A stretch of 64,000 bases of DNA from Agrobacterium tumefaciens (GCA_025560025.1 CP048485.1:1860001-1924000), one strand, 5' to 3'; positions 27,455 to 37,796 are shown, counted from the stretch's first letter. The notes: generated from the letters alone by a model not told the origin. Numbers and translations: made by a program.

Positions 27455-28952
27455 TAGCGCTCTCCGGAGTGCATTGCGGGAGCAGACGCCAGATTCCGAT
27501 TTCCCTGCCTTCCAGAAAACCCGGCCCGGCAACCCAGCGGGAAAGCGGTGCCTCACCGGCAAGGCAAGCCGGCAGGGCATCCGAAATCGCCAGAAATACC
27601 GGAGTTCTCGCCTCGCCGGATTTCAGCGGATAAAGAAGAGCATAGTGGCTGGAAGGAACACCGGTTTCCGGCAGCGCCCGCAGCATGATCCCCTTCTCGT
27701 CCCGCAGCTGATAAAAAAGCTCGGCCAGAATGGAGCGATCAGAGGCAACGATGGCATCCGCCCCCGCCTCACGCGCCCGCGCGAAGCCTGTAGACACCAG
27801 CTCGGAGCGGCCGAGATACCGCTTCATCGCCAGTTCACCGCTCGGCAGGCGCAATTCGGTTCCGGCAATCGTCATCACCGGCAGGGCGATGGCAACGATG
27901 CCGCCGAGCACAAGGGTGGAAATGGTAAGCCAGCGCCGGGATGCCAGCACGGGCACCGCCAGAAGCACGCCCGCCGCATAGGCCCCCACCGCCCAATTGG
28001 CAAGCGCCCGCGACATCAGCCCCTGTGCCGTTATCAACAGCACGATCGGCACCGAAAGGGCGACCAGCGCCCGGGTTTCAGCACTCTTCGCGCGGAAGGT
28101 CGCGATGATCATGGCGACGAAGACGAAAGGCCCGACAACGCCCGCCTGCGAGAAGAAAAACTCAAGCGCCGGGCCGATTTTCAGCTGAACGCCGTGCCAG
28201 TTCGCATTATCCGCCGTGTGGCGCGCCGTCATGAAATCATGGGCCGCATTCCACCACAGATTGGGAGCGATGACGGCGACGCAAACAAGGGCGGCGATGC
28301 CCGCGTCACGCAGCCGGATGCGCCAGGCTTCGCAAAGCCAGCCGGCGGCGATGAAACAGGGCAGGAAATAGATCATCGCATATTTCGACATCAGGCCGAG
28401 GCCGAAACAGAGACCGAGAGCAAGGCCCCAGCCCATCGCCGGTTTGCCCGCGCTTCGGGCCAATGCCAGCTTGCGCACGCAGATCATCGACAGCACGATG
28501 AACAGCATCATCGGCGTATCGGTCGAGATCAGCAGGCTGCCCAGCGTCACGGCGGGCAATGTCAGATAGATGACCGCAGCCAGCGACGCGAGCCTGATAT
28601 CATAGATCATGCGCCCGAGCACAAGAATGGCCGCTGCCGCCACACCATGGACCACGGGTGCGGCAAACCGCACCTGAAATGTGCCCTCGCCGCCGCCCAG
28701 AATGCTGAATGCGCGAATGAGCCAGCCGATCAGGGGCGGCTTGGAATAGGCGCCGAGCGCCATCTCGCGGCCCCATAACCAATATTGCGCCTCATCAACG
28801 AAGAGGTCAGTTCGGTTGAGGGCAAGACCGAGGATACGCAGCACCGTCACAAGCACGATTGCCGCAAGCGCAAGCGTCATCCATCGGCGCTGCTCGCTTG
28901 CCTGTAGATGGGGCAACGCCGCCACATCATGCATGCTGGCGGCGTTCTGCAT
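27444..28952 (-). CDS. ArnT-like lipid-linked glycosyltransferase (GT83/PMT family)
   Basis: 502 residues with a dozen predicted membrane helices. The family mark is the acidic loop after the first helix (NRTDLFVDEAQYWLWGRE) and the KPPLIGWLIRAF motif typical of ArnT and RgtA-D. Such enzymes move a sugar from a polyprenyl phosphate to lipid A or core on the periplasmic side. The three neighbours (GT2, LpxB-N domain, PAP2) complete such a pathway. In Rhizobium the related RgtA-D use dodecaprenyl-phosphate galacturonate; whether the sugar here is GalA or aminoarabinose is open. Confidence 0.85.
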   Translation of the reverse strand: MQNAASMHDVAALPHLQASEQRRWMTLALAAIVLVTVLRILGLALNRTDLFVDEAQYWLWGREMALGAYSKPPLIGWLIRAFSILGGGEGTFQVRFAAPVVHGVAAAAILVLGRMIYDIRLASLAAVIYLTLPAVTLGSLLISTDTPMMLFIVLSMICVRKLALARSAGKPAMGWGLALGLCFGLGLMSKYAMIYFLPCFIAAGWLCEAWRIRLRDAGIAALVCVAVIAPNLWWNAAHDFMTARHTADNANWHGVQLKIGPALEFFFSQAGVVGPFVFVAMIIATFRAKSAETRALVALSVPIVLLITAQGLMSRALANWAVGAYAAGVLLAVPVLASRRWLTISTLVLGGIVAIALPVMTIAGTELRLPSGELAMKRYLGRSELVSTGFARAREAGADAIVASDRSILAELFYQLRDEKGIMLRALPETGVPSSHYALLYPLKSGEARTPVFLAISDALPACLAGEAPLSRWVAGPGFLEGREIGIWRLLPQCTPESANGR

Positions 28953-29238
28953 GGATCAACCAGAGATTACGGGCATAGATGAACAGGCCGGACGCCTGCC
29001 CCATGACGAAAACCGGGTCGCGGCGCCAGACGGCATAGGACAGGAGCACCAGACCACCGAGAACGGAGAAATACCAGAAGGCCACCGGCATGACCGAACG
29101 GTTCGCCCGTTCCGACGAAATCCATTGAACCAGAAAACGCATGGTGAACAGCATCTGGCCCATGAAGCCGATGCAGACCCAGAGAAATTCCTTCCAGCTG
29201 TCCACATGCAGCATGGACCATAAGGCCGGTGTATTCAC
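28927..29238 (-). CDS. Lipid-A-disaccharide synthase N-terminal-domain protein (LAB_N)
   Basis: 103 residues, three membrane helices, stand-alone LAB_N domain (WKEFLWVCIGFMGQMLFTMRFLVQWI, PVAFWYFSVLGGLVLLSYAVWRRDPVFV). The domain is otherwise found fused to LpxB but is often adjacent to GT2/GT83 genes, where it probably helps flip or present the lipid-linked sugar, like small multidrug-resistance-type flippases. It overlaps both neighbours (26 bases with the GT83 gene, 4 bases with the GT2 gene). Confidence 0.88.
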   Translation of the reverse strand: MNTPALWSMLHVDSWKEFLWVCIGFMGQMLFTMRFLVQWISSERANRSVMPVAFWYFSVLGGLVLLSYAVWRRDPVFVMGQASGLFIYARNLWLIHAERRQHA

Positions 29239-30068
29239 GGCGATGTCTCCGTTTTGAAAGTTTCAGCCCAGCTTGCCCGCTTGCGCCGCCGCAACAGCCA
29301 GGCAACGCCGATCAGATCGTGGATGCCCACAAGCGCGCGACCGATATTGGTGTAGTGGGAATTGCCATGCAGGCGCGCTCGATGCGTGACGTCGACATGG
29401 GCGACCTGCCAGCCGTCACGGTTGAACAGCGCCGGGAAATAGCGGTGGTGATGGTCGAAATAGGGCAAGGCGAGATAGGCGTCGCGGCGGAAGGCCTTGA
29501 GGCCGCAGCCGGTGTCACGCGTGCCGTCCTTCAATATCCGCGCCCTCAAGCCATTGGCGAAGCGGGAGGAAAGGCGCTTTCCAAGCGTATCACGCCGGCC
29601 GACGCGCTGGCCGGCCACGAGCCCGAGCCGGCTCGGGGCACTGGCGGTAAGAAGGGGTGCGAGAAGTGCCGGCAGATTGTCCGGCGGGTTCTGCCCGTCT
29701 CCGTCAAGCATGCAGATGATCGGTGCACGCGCCGCCTGCACACCGCTATGGATTGCCGCCGATTGCCCGCCCTGACGGTCGTGCCTGACCAGCCGCAGCA
29801 TGGGATAACGCCCGCCAAGCGAAAGTGCGACATCCGCCGTGCGGTCGGAGGACGCGTCATCAACCACGACGATCTCGAACCGGCCGACCGGCTGACAGGC
29901 GGCCACAATCTCCGCCACGAGTGTTTCGACACTGGCTTCTTCATTGTGCATGGGCACGACAACGGCGAAATCCGGGGTCGGTCTCAAGGTGGCTCCGTCA
30001 TATCCGTCTGCGCGAGTTCCGCAAACATCGTCGATAGTGGCGGGAGAAGGAGCGCGAAAAGCTTGCAT
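29235..30068 (-). CDS. GT2 glycosyltransferase (polyprenyl-phosphate sugar synthase type)
   Basis: 277 residues, first gene of the four-gene operon. GT-A fold: FAVVVPMHNEEASVETLVAEI near residue 35, VVVDDASSDRTAD, GGQSAAIHSGVQAARAP and the metal-binding MLDGDGQNPP (about residue 120). It resembles DPM1/ArnC/RgtE enzymes that make a polyprenyl-phosphate-linked sugar, but it has no clear C-terminal membrane anchor; the membrane-embedded LAB_N protein encoded next may supply it. It is divergent from a chemoreceptor gene. Confidence 0.87.
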   Translation of the reverse strand: MQAFRAPSPATIDDVCGTRADGYDGATLRPTPDFAVVVPMHNEEASVETLVAEIVAACQPVGRFEIVVVDDASSDRTADVALSLGGRYPMLRLVRHDRQGGQSAAIHSGVQAARAPIICMLDGDGQNPPDNLPALLAPLLTASAPSRLGLVAGQRVGRRDTLGKRLSSRFANGLRARILKDGTRDTGCGLKAFRRDAYLALPYFDHHHRYFPALFNRDGWQVAHVDVTHRARLHGNSHYTNIGRALVGIHDLIGVAWLLRRRKRASWAETFKTETSP

Positions 30069-30264
30069 GAATATGAACAGCCGTTGAACTTCGCACGGTA
30101 TGCGCCCGTTCTGTTTCAGTTTTATTACGGGTTACGACGCCTCCGGGGTCGGCAATTTTCTCGCGGTATGCGGGAAATAATCATACAATTCTCCGGCTCC
30201 TTAACGCGACCGTAAACAATTGTTGCGACGCTGCGGCAACGTTCTTTTGGGGGGAGGAAACAGG

Positions 30265-32532
30265 ATGCCGGGTGCAAATCCGACTGCTGTCAAAGCTAAA
30301 TCATTGTCTATAAAAGCCAAATTCGCAGCGCTCGTCACGGGCGCGACGCTGGTTTCATGCCTTTCGGTAGGGCTGCTGTCATATGAGATGGGCAAGTCCG
30401 GCCTGATCGACGCCAGCGAAATCAGGCTCGAAACGGTTGCAGGAAATCAGTCCAAGCAGCTTGATGCCTATACGCTGCGCGTCGAACAAAGCATTTCCGA
30501 GCTGTCGCAGAATGCCGCGATCGCACAGGCGCTGGAAACCATGACCACCGTTGTGCCGACGGAAAAGGAAGCGATCATCCAGGCTTTCCGCCGCGAAAAC
30601 GTATCCGAGGAAGAGCGCGCCTCCTTCAGCGGCGAAGGATTGCGGCTGCTTTACGCCATCCGTCACGCGACAATCAACGCGGCCATTGCCAGCGTCTGGC
30701 GCAACACCCGGGTCAGCGACATCTATGTGATCGACAAGGCCGGTCTCATTATCTATTCCGTGACCAAGGGCAAAAACTTCCTGACCAATGTGTCGGAACC
30801 GCAAAACAGCACGATCAAGGAATTGTTCGACCGTATCGAAGCGGGCAAGGATGGCGTCGTCAGCACCACCGGGTTCGGCGTTGGCGGGGCCAATGATTCT
30901 GCCTTGGTCGGCATGCCGCTCGCGGTCTCGAACTGGGGCCAGCTGCAGCGCAAGGGTGCTGTCATCATGCGCATTTCACCCGACCGGATCGGCGCGGTGG
31001 TCACCCCCGAGGAAACAGGCAAGTCGATCGATGACGCCGTTCTTCTGAGCGCGGAAGGCAAGCTGCGGGCGGGTGTTCTCTCGGCCGGCGCCGATGCCGC
31101 CGTTTCCGAAAGCCTTGTGGCCCTTTCGAACACCAGCGAAGCCGGAACGGTGATGGCGCAGACGCCTGCGGGCAACATCTTCTACGCCTATCGCCCGGTC
31201 TCCGTCTTCGGACAGAAGCATCTTCTGGCGATCGGTCAGCAGGAAAGCAAGGTTCTCGCCGCCGCCAACGATCTGGCCTTCTGGGCGACGCTGGCGACGC
31301 TGGCGGTCCTTGCCGTCATGACGCTCGTCGGCATCTTCGTTTCCGCCAGCCTGACCAAGCCGCTGACAGGTCTTGCCGGGCTGATGGAGCGCCTGAACGG
31401 CGGTGAAAACGATATCGAAATCAAGGCGGTCTCCCGTGGCGACGAGATCGGCACCATGGCGCGCGCACTGGAATCCTTCCGCCAGGGCATTCTCGACAAG
31501 CAGCACATGGAAGCCGAGTCCCATCGCAAGAGCGAGGAGCTGGACGAGGAACGCGCCCAGCGTGAAATGGAAAAGGCAAGAAGCGCCAGGGAACTGGAAG
31601 AGGCTGTCGACGCCCTTGCAACCGGTCTCGCCAATCTTGCGGCCGGCAGGCTCGATCTTCGCATCGAAAAATCCTTCGTGCCGTCGCTCGACCATCTGCG
31701 CATCGACTTCAACAACTCCATCGCCGGGCTGGACGCGACGATCTCCAGCATCGGCGAAAGCGCCAATGCCATCCGCTCCGGCTCCGGCGAACTGAAAAGC
31801 GCTTCGGAAGACCTGTCGCGCCGCACGGAACGCCAGGCTGCGGCACTTGAAGAAGCCGCAGCGGCACTCGGAGATATGACGCAGGCCGTCAATGTCTCCC
31901 TGTCACGCTGCAACGTCGCCGTCGAGGCAACGGCGGGCACGATGCAGGACGCCCATAAATCCACGGCCGTCGTGAAGGAAGCGATCGTCGCCATGGAACG
32001 CATCGAGACCTCATCGGCCAAGATTCGCCAGATCATCGACGTCATCGACCAGATCGCCTTCCAGACCAATCTGCTGGCGCTGAATGCCGGTGTGGAAGCC
32101 GCCCGCGCCGGCGAGGCCGGCAAGGGCTTTGCGGTCGTGGCGCAGGAGGTTCGCGAACTCGCCCAGAAATCGGCGGCCGCCGCCCGTGACATCACGACGC
32201 TGATCGCCACGTCCGCAGGCGATGTGGAAAGCGGTGTGGCGCTGGTGCTGAAGACCGGCGAAAGCCTCGAGCAGATCCAGAAACGCATCCAGTCGGTCAA
32301 CGACCAGATCGGCGAAATCGCCACGGCGTCGCGCGAACAGTCCGGCCGCCTCAGCGAAATCAATGCCTCCGTCAACGAACTCGACCATGTCACCCAGCAG
32401 AATGCGGCGATGGTGGAGGAAACGACGGCTGCTGCCTTCTCGCTGGCGAACGAGGCGGACGGCCTGACCGAGCAGGTGGGACAGTTCTCGGTAGGCGAAA
32501 CCCGGCAGCGGGACCAGCGCTACGCGGCCTGA
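30265..32532 (+). CDS. Methyl-accepting chemotaxis protein
   Basis: 755 residues. Two membrane segments (about residues 20-40 and 330-350) enclose a large periplasmic ligand domain of the double-Cache type. HAMP-like sequence follows (LTKPLTGLAGLMERLNGG), then a coiled coil and the signalling hairpin with IDQIAFQTNLLALNAGVEAARAGE. The protein ends in RQRDQRYAA, so there is no CheR-binding pentapeptide. It should signal to CheA/CheW to direct swimming. Start at ATG 30265 is backed by ggggaggaaa. A tandem-hairpin terminator follows. Confidence 0.93.
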   Translation: MPGANPTAVKAKSLSIKAKFAALVTGATLVSCLSVGLLSYEMGKSGLIDASEIRLETVAGNQSKQLDAYTLRVEQSISELSQNAAIAQALETMTTVVPTEKEAIIQAFRRENVSEEERASFSGEGLRLLYAIRHATINAAIASVWRNTRVSDIYVIDKAGLIIYSVTKGKNFLTNVSEPQNSTIKELFDRIEAGKDGVVSTTGFGVGGANDSALVGMPLAVSNWGQLQRKGAVIMRISPDRIGAVVTPEETGKSIDDAVLLSAEGKLRAGVLSAGADAAVSESLVALSNTSEAGTVMAQTPAGNIFYAYRPVSVFGQKHLLAIGQQESKVLAAANDLAFWATLATLAVLAVMTLVGIFVSASLTKPLTGLAGLMERLNGGENDIEIKAVSRGDEIGTMARALESFRQGILDKQHMEAESHRKSEELDEERAQREMEKARSARELEEAVDALATGLANLAAGRLDLRIEKSFVPSLDHLRIDFNNSIAGLDATISSIGESANAIRSGSGELKSASEDLSRRTERQAAALEEAAAALGDMTQAVNVSLSRCNVAVEATAGTMQDAHKSTAVVKEAIVAMERIETSSAKIRQIIDVIDQIAFQTNLLALNAGVEAARAGEAGKGFAVVAQEVRELAQKSAAAARDITTLIATSAGDVESGVALVLKTGESLEQIQKRIQSVNDQIGEIATASREQSGRLSEINASVNELDHVTQQNAAMVEETTAAAFSLANEADGLTEQVGQFSVGETRQRDQRYAA

Positions 32533-32589
32533 TCGGAACAAAAAGAGCGAGGATGACGGAGGGGAGGTTTTCCGCTCCCCGTCATCAAA

Positions 32590-32618
32590 AAGGCCGGAGG
32601 CAAAACCTCCGGCCTTTT
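32590..32618 (+). terminator. Intrinsic terminator of chemoreceptor gene
   Basis: Perfect 11-bp stem aaggccggagg/cctccggcctt with 5-base loop and T-rich tail. A second hairpin (gatgacgg ... ccgtcatc) lies just upstream at about 32552-32586. Confidence 0.9.
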
Positions 32619-32722
32619 ATTTTGCCTGAGAACCCGATCCGGGCTCCCAGGGGCCGAAGCCCCTGGGAACACGCCGGCGGCGCAGGATCACGATGATCCG
32701 TCGCCGGCTTCCGGGGAGGAAC

Positions 32723-34240
32723 TCAGAAGAAGCCAACCTTGTTCGGGCTGTAGGATACGAGCAGGTTCTTGGTCTGCTGGTAGTGATCGAGCATCATCTT
32801 GTGGGTCTCACGACCGATACCCGACTGCTTGTAACCGCCGAAAGCCGCACCCGCCGGATAGACATGGTAGCAGTTCGTCCACACACGGCCCGCTTCGATG
32901 CCCCGGCCCGCCCGGTAGGCGACATTGGTATCCCGGCTCCAGACCCCGGCGCCCAGACCGTAAACCGTGTCATTGGCGATTTCGAGCGCTTCCTCCACCG
33001 TCTTGAAGGTGGTGACGGAAACAACCGGGCCGAAGATTTCTTCCTGGAAAATCCGCATCTTGTTGTTGCCTTCGAAGACCGTCGGCTGGATGTAATATCC
33101 GTCTTTCAGGTCGCCGGTCAGCGTCTTGCGGTCGCCGCCGGTCAGAACCCTTGCGCCTTCCTTCTTGCCGATATCAAGATAGCTCATGATCTTGTCGAAC
33201 TGTTCCTGCGAGGCCTGTGCGCCAAGCATGGTCGACGGATTGAGCGGATCGTCCTGGCTGATGGCCTGAACGCGCTTGATCGCCTTCTCCATGAAGCGGT
33301 CATAGATCGATTCATGCACCAGCGCACGCGAGGGGCATGTGCAGACCTCACCCTGGTTGAGCGCGAAGAAGGCGAAACCTTCTAGCGCCTTGTCGAGGAA
33401 GGCGTCGTCTTCGTTCATCACATCGGCAAAGAAGATGTTCGGCGACTTGCCGCCCAGTTCCAGCGTGATGTTGGTGACGTTGTCAGCCGCATAACGCATG
33501 ATTTCCTTGCCGACCGAGGTGGAGCCGGTGAAGGCGATCTTGGCGATGCGATTGCTCTGCGCCAGCGGCTTGCCGGCTTCAAGACCGGTACCATTGACGA
33601 TGTTGAGAACGCCGGGCGGCAGCAGGTCTTCGATAAGCTCCATCACGACGAGAATGGAGGCAGGCGTCTGTTCGGCCGGCTTCAGCACGACGCAATTACC
33701 GGCGGCAAGAGCGGGCGCGAGTTTCCAGGCGGCCATCAGGATCGGGAAGTTCCACGGTATGATCTGACCGACGACGCCGAGCGGTTCATGGAAATGATAG
33801 GCGACCGTGTCGTTGTCGATTTCGCCGATCGTGCCTTCCTGTGCGCGGATGCAGCCCGCGAAATAACGGAAATGGTCGATCGTCAGCGGAATATCCGCAT
33901 TGGTTGTTTCACGCAGCGGCTTGCCGTTATCCCAGGTTTCGGCCCGCGCGATGAGGTCGAGATTGTCCTCGATACGCTGGGCGATCTTGAGCAGGATGTT
34001 GGAGCGTTCCGTAACGCTCGTCTTGCCCCATTTTTCCCGTGCCTTGTGGGCCGCATCCAGTGCGAACTCGATATCGGCCGCATCCGAGCGCGGAACCTCG
34101 CAGATCTTGTGACCCGTCACCGGTGACAGATTGTCCATGTAGCGGCCGGATTTCGGCTCCACCCACTTGCCGCCGATGTAGTTGCCGTATTTCAGCTTGA
34201 AGGGCGCTTCGCCGGCTTTCTGCTGAACCTGAATATTCAT
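32723..34240 (-). CDS. NAD-dependent aldehyde dehydrogenase (AcoD/ExaC/AldB type)
   Basis: 505 residues from ATG before [16 protein letters not shown]. It oxidises acetaldehyde-like substrates to acids with NAD(P). Motifs visible: [21 protein letters not shown], the nucleotide loop [12 protein letters not shown], the catalytic Glu in [10 protein letters not shown] (about residue 265) and catalytic Cys in [15 protein letters not shown] (about residue 303; two Cys flank a Thr). The length and the upstream GAF-HTH regulator match the AcoD/AldB group. The gene was extended back to 34345 in the longest frame, but the earlier part is unlike the family. Confidence 0.92.
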   Translation of the reverse strand: MNIQVQQKAGEAPFKLKYGNYIGGKWVEPKSGRYMDNLSPVTGHKICEVPRSDAADIEFALDAAHKAREKWGKTSVTERSNILLKIAQRIEDNLDLIARAETWDNGKPLRETTNADIPLTIDHFRYFAGCIRAQEGTIGEIDNDTVAYHFHEPLGVVGQIIPWNFPILMAAWKLAPALAAGNCVVLKPAEQTPASILVVMELIEDLLPPGVLNIVNGTGLEAGKPLAQSNRIAKIAFTGSTSVGKEIMRYAADNVTNITLELGGKSPNIFFADVMNEDDAFLDKALEGFAFFALNQGEVCTCPSRALVHESIYDRFMEKAIKRVQAISQDDPLNPSTMLGAQASQEQFDKIMSYLDIGKKEGARVLTGGDRKTLTGDLKDGYYIQPTVFEGNNKMRIFQEEIFGPVVSVTTFKTVEEALEIANDTVYGLGAGVWSRDTNVAYRAGRGIEAGRVWTNCYHVYPAGAAFGGYKQSGIGRETHKMMLDHYQQTKNLLVSYSPNKVGFF

Positions 34241-34464
34241 GATTTCATCCTCCCTGATGAAAACGATCCGCGACGGACCGCATGGGAGAAAGGTGGGCCT
34301 AGATGGCGGCGGCCGGTAGTGGGGCGTCGTGGTTCCGCATCGCACATTGTCTCACATCTGCGACAAACCCGCGCGACAGATCGGTTTAACGGCAAATGAG
34401 GCCGGTTTCTGCGTGAAATGAGGCCTGAACTCGGTCTGAAACCTCTATTTCAAGGGTTCTGCCC

Positions 34465-35424
34465 TCAGTGCACGGCAAGCTTCTTCATCTTGCGGTGAAG
34501 CGTCGCCCGGCTGATACCGAGCAGGGATGCGGCCTGCGTGACATTGCCATTCGTGCGGGAAAGAACGCGGCGCAACGCCGAGCGCTCCGCTTCCGCAAGA
34601 TCGGAACCGCCATCGTGACGCTGCTCCTGCAAAACATCCGAAGCTGGCACCCCCTGCGCGATGGCATGGTCATCGAGCTTCAGCGCCAGACGCGCCGCAC
34701 GTGTCGCCCCCAGAACAAGATCGTCCTGATCCACGGCAAGCAGCGAAAGAGCCGCGCCAAAGCTCGTCGGCACCACAACGATGCGTGCGCCGGGAAAGGC
34801 GCGGCGGAAAAGATTGCCCTCGATGCGCTGCGCCGCATCCCTCACCGCCTGGGTGACGAAGGAGAAGGTCATCTCATTGATGTCGTCGCGGCAGGTGGAG
34901 ATATCGAGCGCACCGGTCACCCTACCCGTGTGGTCGCGGATGGGCGCCGTGGTGCAGCAGAGTTCCGTATTGGATGTGAAAAAATGCTGATCGCGATAAA
35001 CCACCACCGAACGCTCGTCGACAAGCGCCGTACCGATACCGTTGGTGCCCACGCTTGCCTCGCTCCAGACCGCACCGGACCAGAGGCCGAGCGCACGGAA
35101 ATCGCGGTCATCACCGGCGGCACCGCGCCGTTCCAGCGCAACGCCCTGCGCATCGGTCAAAAGCAGGCAGCAGCCGGACTTGCCGACGCTGTGGAAAATA
35201 CGGTCGAGTTCGTCGCTGCTTTCGGCGATCAGCCCGGCAGAGCTTTCGCGGGCGCGGCGAAATTCGAACTCGCTGAGGAAGATCGGTTTGCGGTTTTCCT
35301 CTGGCGCAAGGCGATGCTTGACCATGCAGCGGCGCCATGAGGCGATGATCGGGGAACTTGCGGCTGCGGAACGCTGGCGTGCTGTTTCATACACGCGTTC
35401 TGCATGGGCGATGTCTGTCGGCAT
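34465..35424 (-). CDS. AcoR-like regulator lacking the AAA+ domain
   Basis: 319 residues from ATG 35424, supported by gggagga 7 bases upstream. An N-terminal GAF-type sensor part (AcoR N-domain; IIASWRRCMVKHRLAPEE, then SVGTNGIGTALVDERSVVVYRDQHFF) is joined directly to a C-terminal Fis-type HTH (TNGNVTQAASLLGISRATLHRKMKKL). AcoR and similar activators normally have a central AAA+ sigma-54-activating domain; none is visible here, with no GAFTGA or Walker motifs. It therefore should not act as a sigma-54 activator. It lies upstream of the aldehyde dehydrogenase gene and is its probable regulator. Confidence 0.87.
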   Translation of the reverse strand: MPTDIAHAERVYETARQRSAAASSPIIASWRRCMVKHRLAPEENRKPIFLSEFEFRRARESSAGLIAESSDELDRIFHSVGKSGCCLLLTDAQGVALERRGAAGDDRDFRALGLWSGAVWSEASVGTNGIGTALVDERSVVVYRDQHFFTSNTELCCTTAPIRDHTGRVTGALDISTCRDDINEMTFSFVTQAVRDAAQRIEGNLFRRAFPGARIVVVPTSFGAALSLLAVDQDDLVLGATRAARLALKLDDHAIAQGVPASDVLQEQRHDGGSDLAEAERSALRRVLSRTNGNVTQAASLLGISRATLHRKMKKLAVH

Positions 35425-35532
35425 TCGCTCCTCCCAAAGCTTTTCGGCGATGGTGCGCTGGAAGCGTTCCCGTTTCAACTAAAAACTTCGCGACCGGCAT
35501 TCCTCGGCGCAACCGCGGGCTGCGCCGGACAA

Positions 35533-37620
35533 TCAGACAGCCTTGAAGTAACGCCGCCCCGTGGTGATTTTCGGCTCGTCTTCCACCGTCAGGAAGGTAT
35601 CGTCCACAAGATTGGCGATGGAGGTCAGTGGCCCGGGTCTGCCGAAGAAGAAGCCCTGCACCTGCAGGCAGCCTTCCCGTCGCAGGAATTCGATATGGGC
35701 CTTGGTCTCCACCCCTTCCGCAAGCACGGGAATATTTAGGCTGTGCGCCAGAATGAGCGTCGAACGGACAATCGCCTCCGACTGTACGTTGGTCGACAGG
35801 CCATCGATGAAGGCACGGTCGATCTTGATCTTGTCGAAAGGGAAGCTTTGCAGGGTCGACAGGGAGGAATAGCCGGTGCCGTAGTCATCCATGGCGATCT
35901 TGACGCCAAGCGCCTTGAGCTTGCGGATGGTGACGAGCGCATGGCGGTGGTCGGCGATAATGCTGCCTTCCGTGATTTCCAGTTCCAGCCTCTCCGGCGC
36001 AAGCCCGGTATCGGCGAGAATTCTCTCGACCTTCTCGGGAAAATCATTATCCGCAAGCTGCTGCGGCGCGACATTGACAGCGATGGAAAGCGATTTCTTC
36101 CAGAGAGCCGCCTGCGCACAGGCTTCACGCAGAACCCATTCGCCCAGATCGACGATGAAGCCGGTCTGTTCGGCGATCGGAATAAATTCGGCAGGCGAGA
36201 CCATGCCGCGCTCCGGATGGTTCCAGCGCAAAAGCGCCTCAAAACCGACGATACTGCCGCTCCTCGTATCGTTCTGCTGCTGGTAATAAAGCTCAAACTC
36301 ATTACTGGCGAGGCCGCTGCGCATGGCAATCGCCAAGACGTTGCGCGCGCGGGCCGCCTCGTCCATGGACTTATCGTAGAAGCAGATCGTATCCGAAGTC
36401 CCGCTTTTCGCGCGGTACATGGCGACATCGGCCTGCGCCATCAGCGTATCGGCGTCGATGGCGCTGGTATTGCGCACCGATATGCCCACGCTCGCGCCCA
36501 CGCAGAATGTCTGCCCGTTCCATTCGACCGGCTTGCTGATCTGTTCGATCAATCGCTGGGCAAATTCCGCGCCATCGGCACGGGTGTAATAGGAATGGGT
36601 CATCGCCACGAACTCGTCACCGCCCATACGGGCCAGAAACTCGCCGGCTTTCAGGACGGAACTCGCCCGGTCGGCGATGGCGCGCAGCACGGCATCGCCC
36701 GCCGCATGACCATGCACGTCATTGATTTCCTTGAAACGGTCGAGATCGATGGACAGGAGCGCCGTATGTGCACCCATGGAAAGATGGCGCGTGCGGCGAT
36801 TGAGATGCTCAATGAATGCCGCCCGGTTGGGAATGCCCGTCAGCGGATCATGCAGCGAAAGATGGCGATATCGGGCAACCGCCTGCTGGGTGGACTGGGC
36901 ATCGATGACATAGGTGGAAAGCCCGAGCGCCAGAAGCAGAAGCGTCACCGCGATGGCGCCGCCACCCATGACGGCCGGCGGCAGGAGATTTTCCGGAATG
37001 ACGATGCGCGGATCAAACGCGAAGGACATCGAGGCCATGCCGGTATAGTGCATCGAGGCGATGGCAAGGATGAGAAAGGTTACCGCGCTGTACTGGCAGA
37101 ACCAGTTGACCGGGCGCGCGACGCGATTGATTGCAATGGCGCCCAGCACCGCTCCCAGCACCAGCGAGGCGATGACATAGCCCTGGTTCCAGAAAATCAT
37201 GCCCTGAACATTGTAGGCAGCCATGCCGGTATAGTGCATGGCGGCAATGCCGAGGCCGAGTATCAACCCGCCCGCTTCCACCAGCACGCTGCGCCCGCCA
37301 TAGGCTGAAATGCCGAAACCCGCTGTTGTGGTCACAATGGCGATAAGCAGCGACAGTCCCGTCAGATAGGGATCGTAACCGACATCGCCGGCAGCGACAT
37401 AACCCAGCATTGCCACGAAATGGGTTGTCCATATCGCCGCACCGCCGTTCACGCCTGCCAGAAACAGCCAGTTGATCTTCTGCACGCCCGTTGCCAGACG
37501 CGCCCTTGAAAAAAGACGTATGGTAACGAAGCTTCCTAACATGCAGACGAAGACCGCTGCGGCGGTATATCGATAGTCGTGATCGACGGCGAGGCATTGC
37601 AGAACTTTGAGCATTGTCAT
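35533..37620 (-). CDS. MHYT-GGDEF-EAL cyclic-di-GMP enzyme
   Basis: 695 residues. The N-terminal MHYT domain has seven membrane helices with the three repeats THFVAMLGY, AAMHYTGMAAY and ASMHYTGMASM (residues about 65-195) thought to bind copper and sense gases. GGDEF follows (catalytic RMGGDEFVAMTH around residue 335) and then EAL (GFEALLRWNHPERG, DDYGTGYSSL). Both catalytic signatures are intact, so it may both make and break c-di-GMP. It lies alone on the minus strand between the AcoR-like gene and rplY. Confidence 0.93.
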   Translation of the reverse strand: MTMLKVLQCLAVDHDYRYTAAAVFVCMLGSFVTIRLFSRARLATGVQKINWLFLAGVNGGAAIWTTHFVAMLGYVAAGDVGYDPYLTGLSLLIAIVTTTAGFGISAYGGRSVLVEAGGLILGLGIAAMHYTGMAAYNVQGMIFWNQGYVIASLVLGAVLGAIAINRVARPVNWFCQYSAVTFLILAIASMHYTGMASMSFAFDPRIVIPENLLPPAVMGGGAIAVTLLLLALGLSTYVIDAQSTQQAVARYRHLSLHDPLTGIPNRAAFIEHLNRRTRHLSMGAHTALLSIDLDRFKEINDVHGHAAGDAVLRAIADRASSVLKAGEFLARMGGDEFVAMTHSYYTRADGAEFAQRLIEQISKPVEWNGQTFCVGASVGISVRNTSAIDADTLMAQADVAMYRAKSGTSDTICFYDKSMDEAARARNVLAIAMRSGLASNEFELYYQQQNDTRSGSIVGFEALLRWNHPERGMVSPAEFIPIAEQTGFIVDLGEWVLREACAQAALWKKSLSIAVNVAPQQLADNDFPEKVERILADTGLAPERLELEITEGSIIADHRHALVTIRKLKALGVKIAMDDYGTGYSSLSTLQSFPFDKIKIDRAFIDGLSTNVQSEAIVRSTLILAHSLNIPVLAEGVETKAHIEFLRREGCLQVQGFFFGRPGPLTSIANLVDDTFLTVEDEPKITTGRRYFKAV

Positions 37621-37796
37621 CTACACAATTGGAATTCCGGGATGCTTTATCATTTGCCAAGTTTGCAGCGGGTTTATATGCATGGATAAGCATAGATTAA
37701 ACTTTTCACCGCCTGCTTGAATTAGAATAATCTAATTAAATCAAGGCATGATATTCCGGCGAGAGACGCGGCCCTTGTCTTTATGTGCCGTTTGTA

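Noticed and set aside
27054..28778. 574-codon open frame on the plus strand
   Set aside because: Antisense to the PAP2 and GT83 genes, whose motifs are clear.
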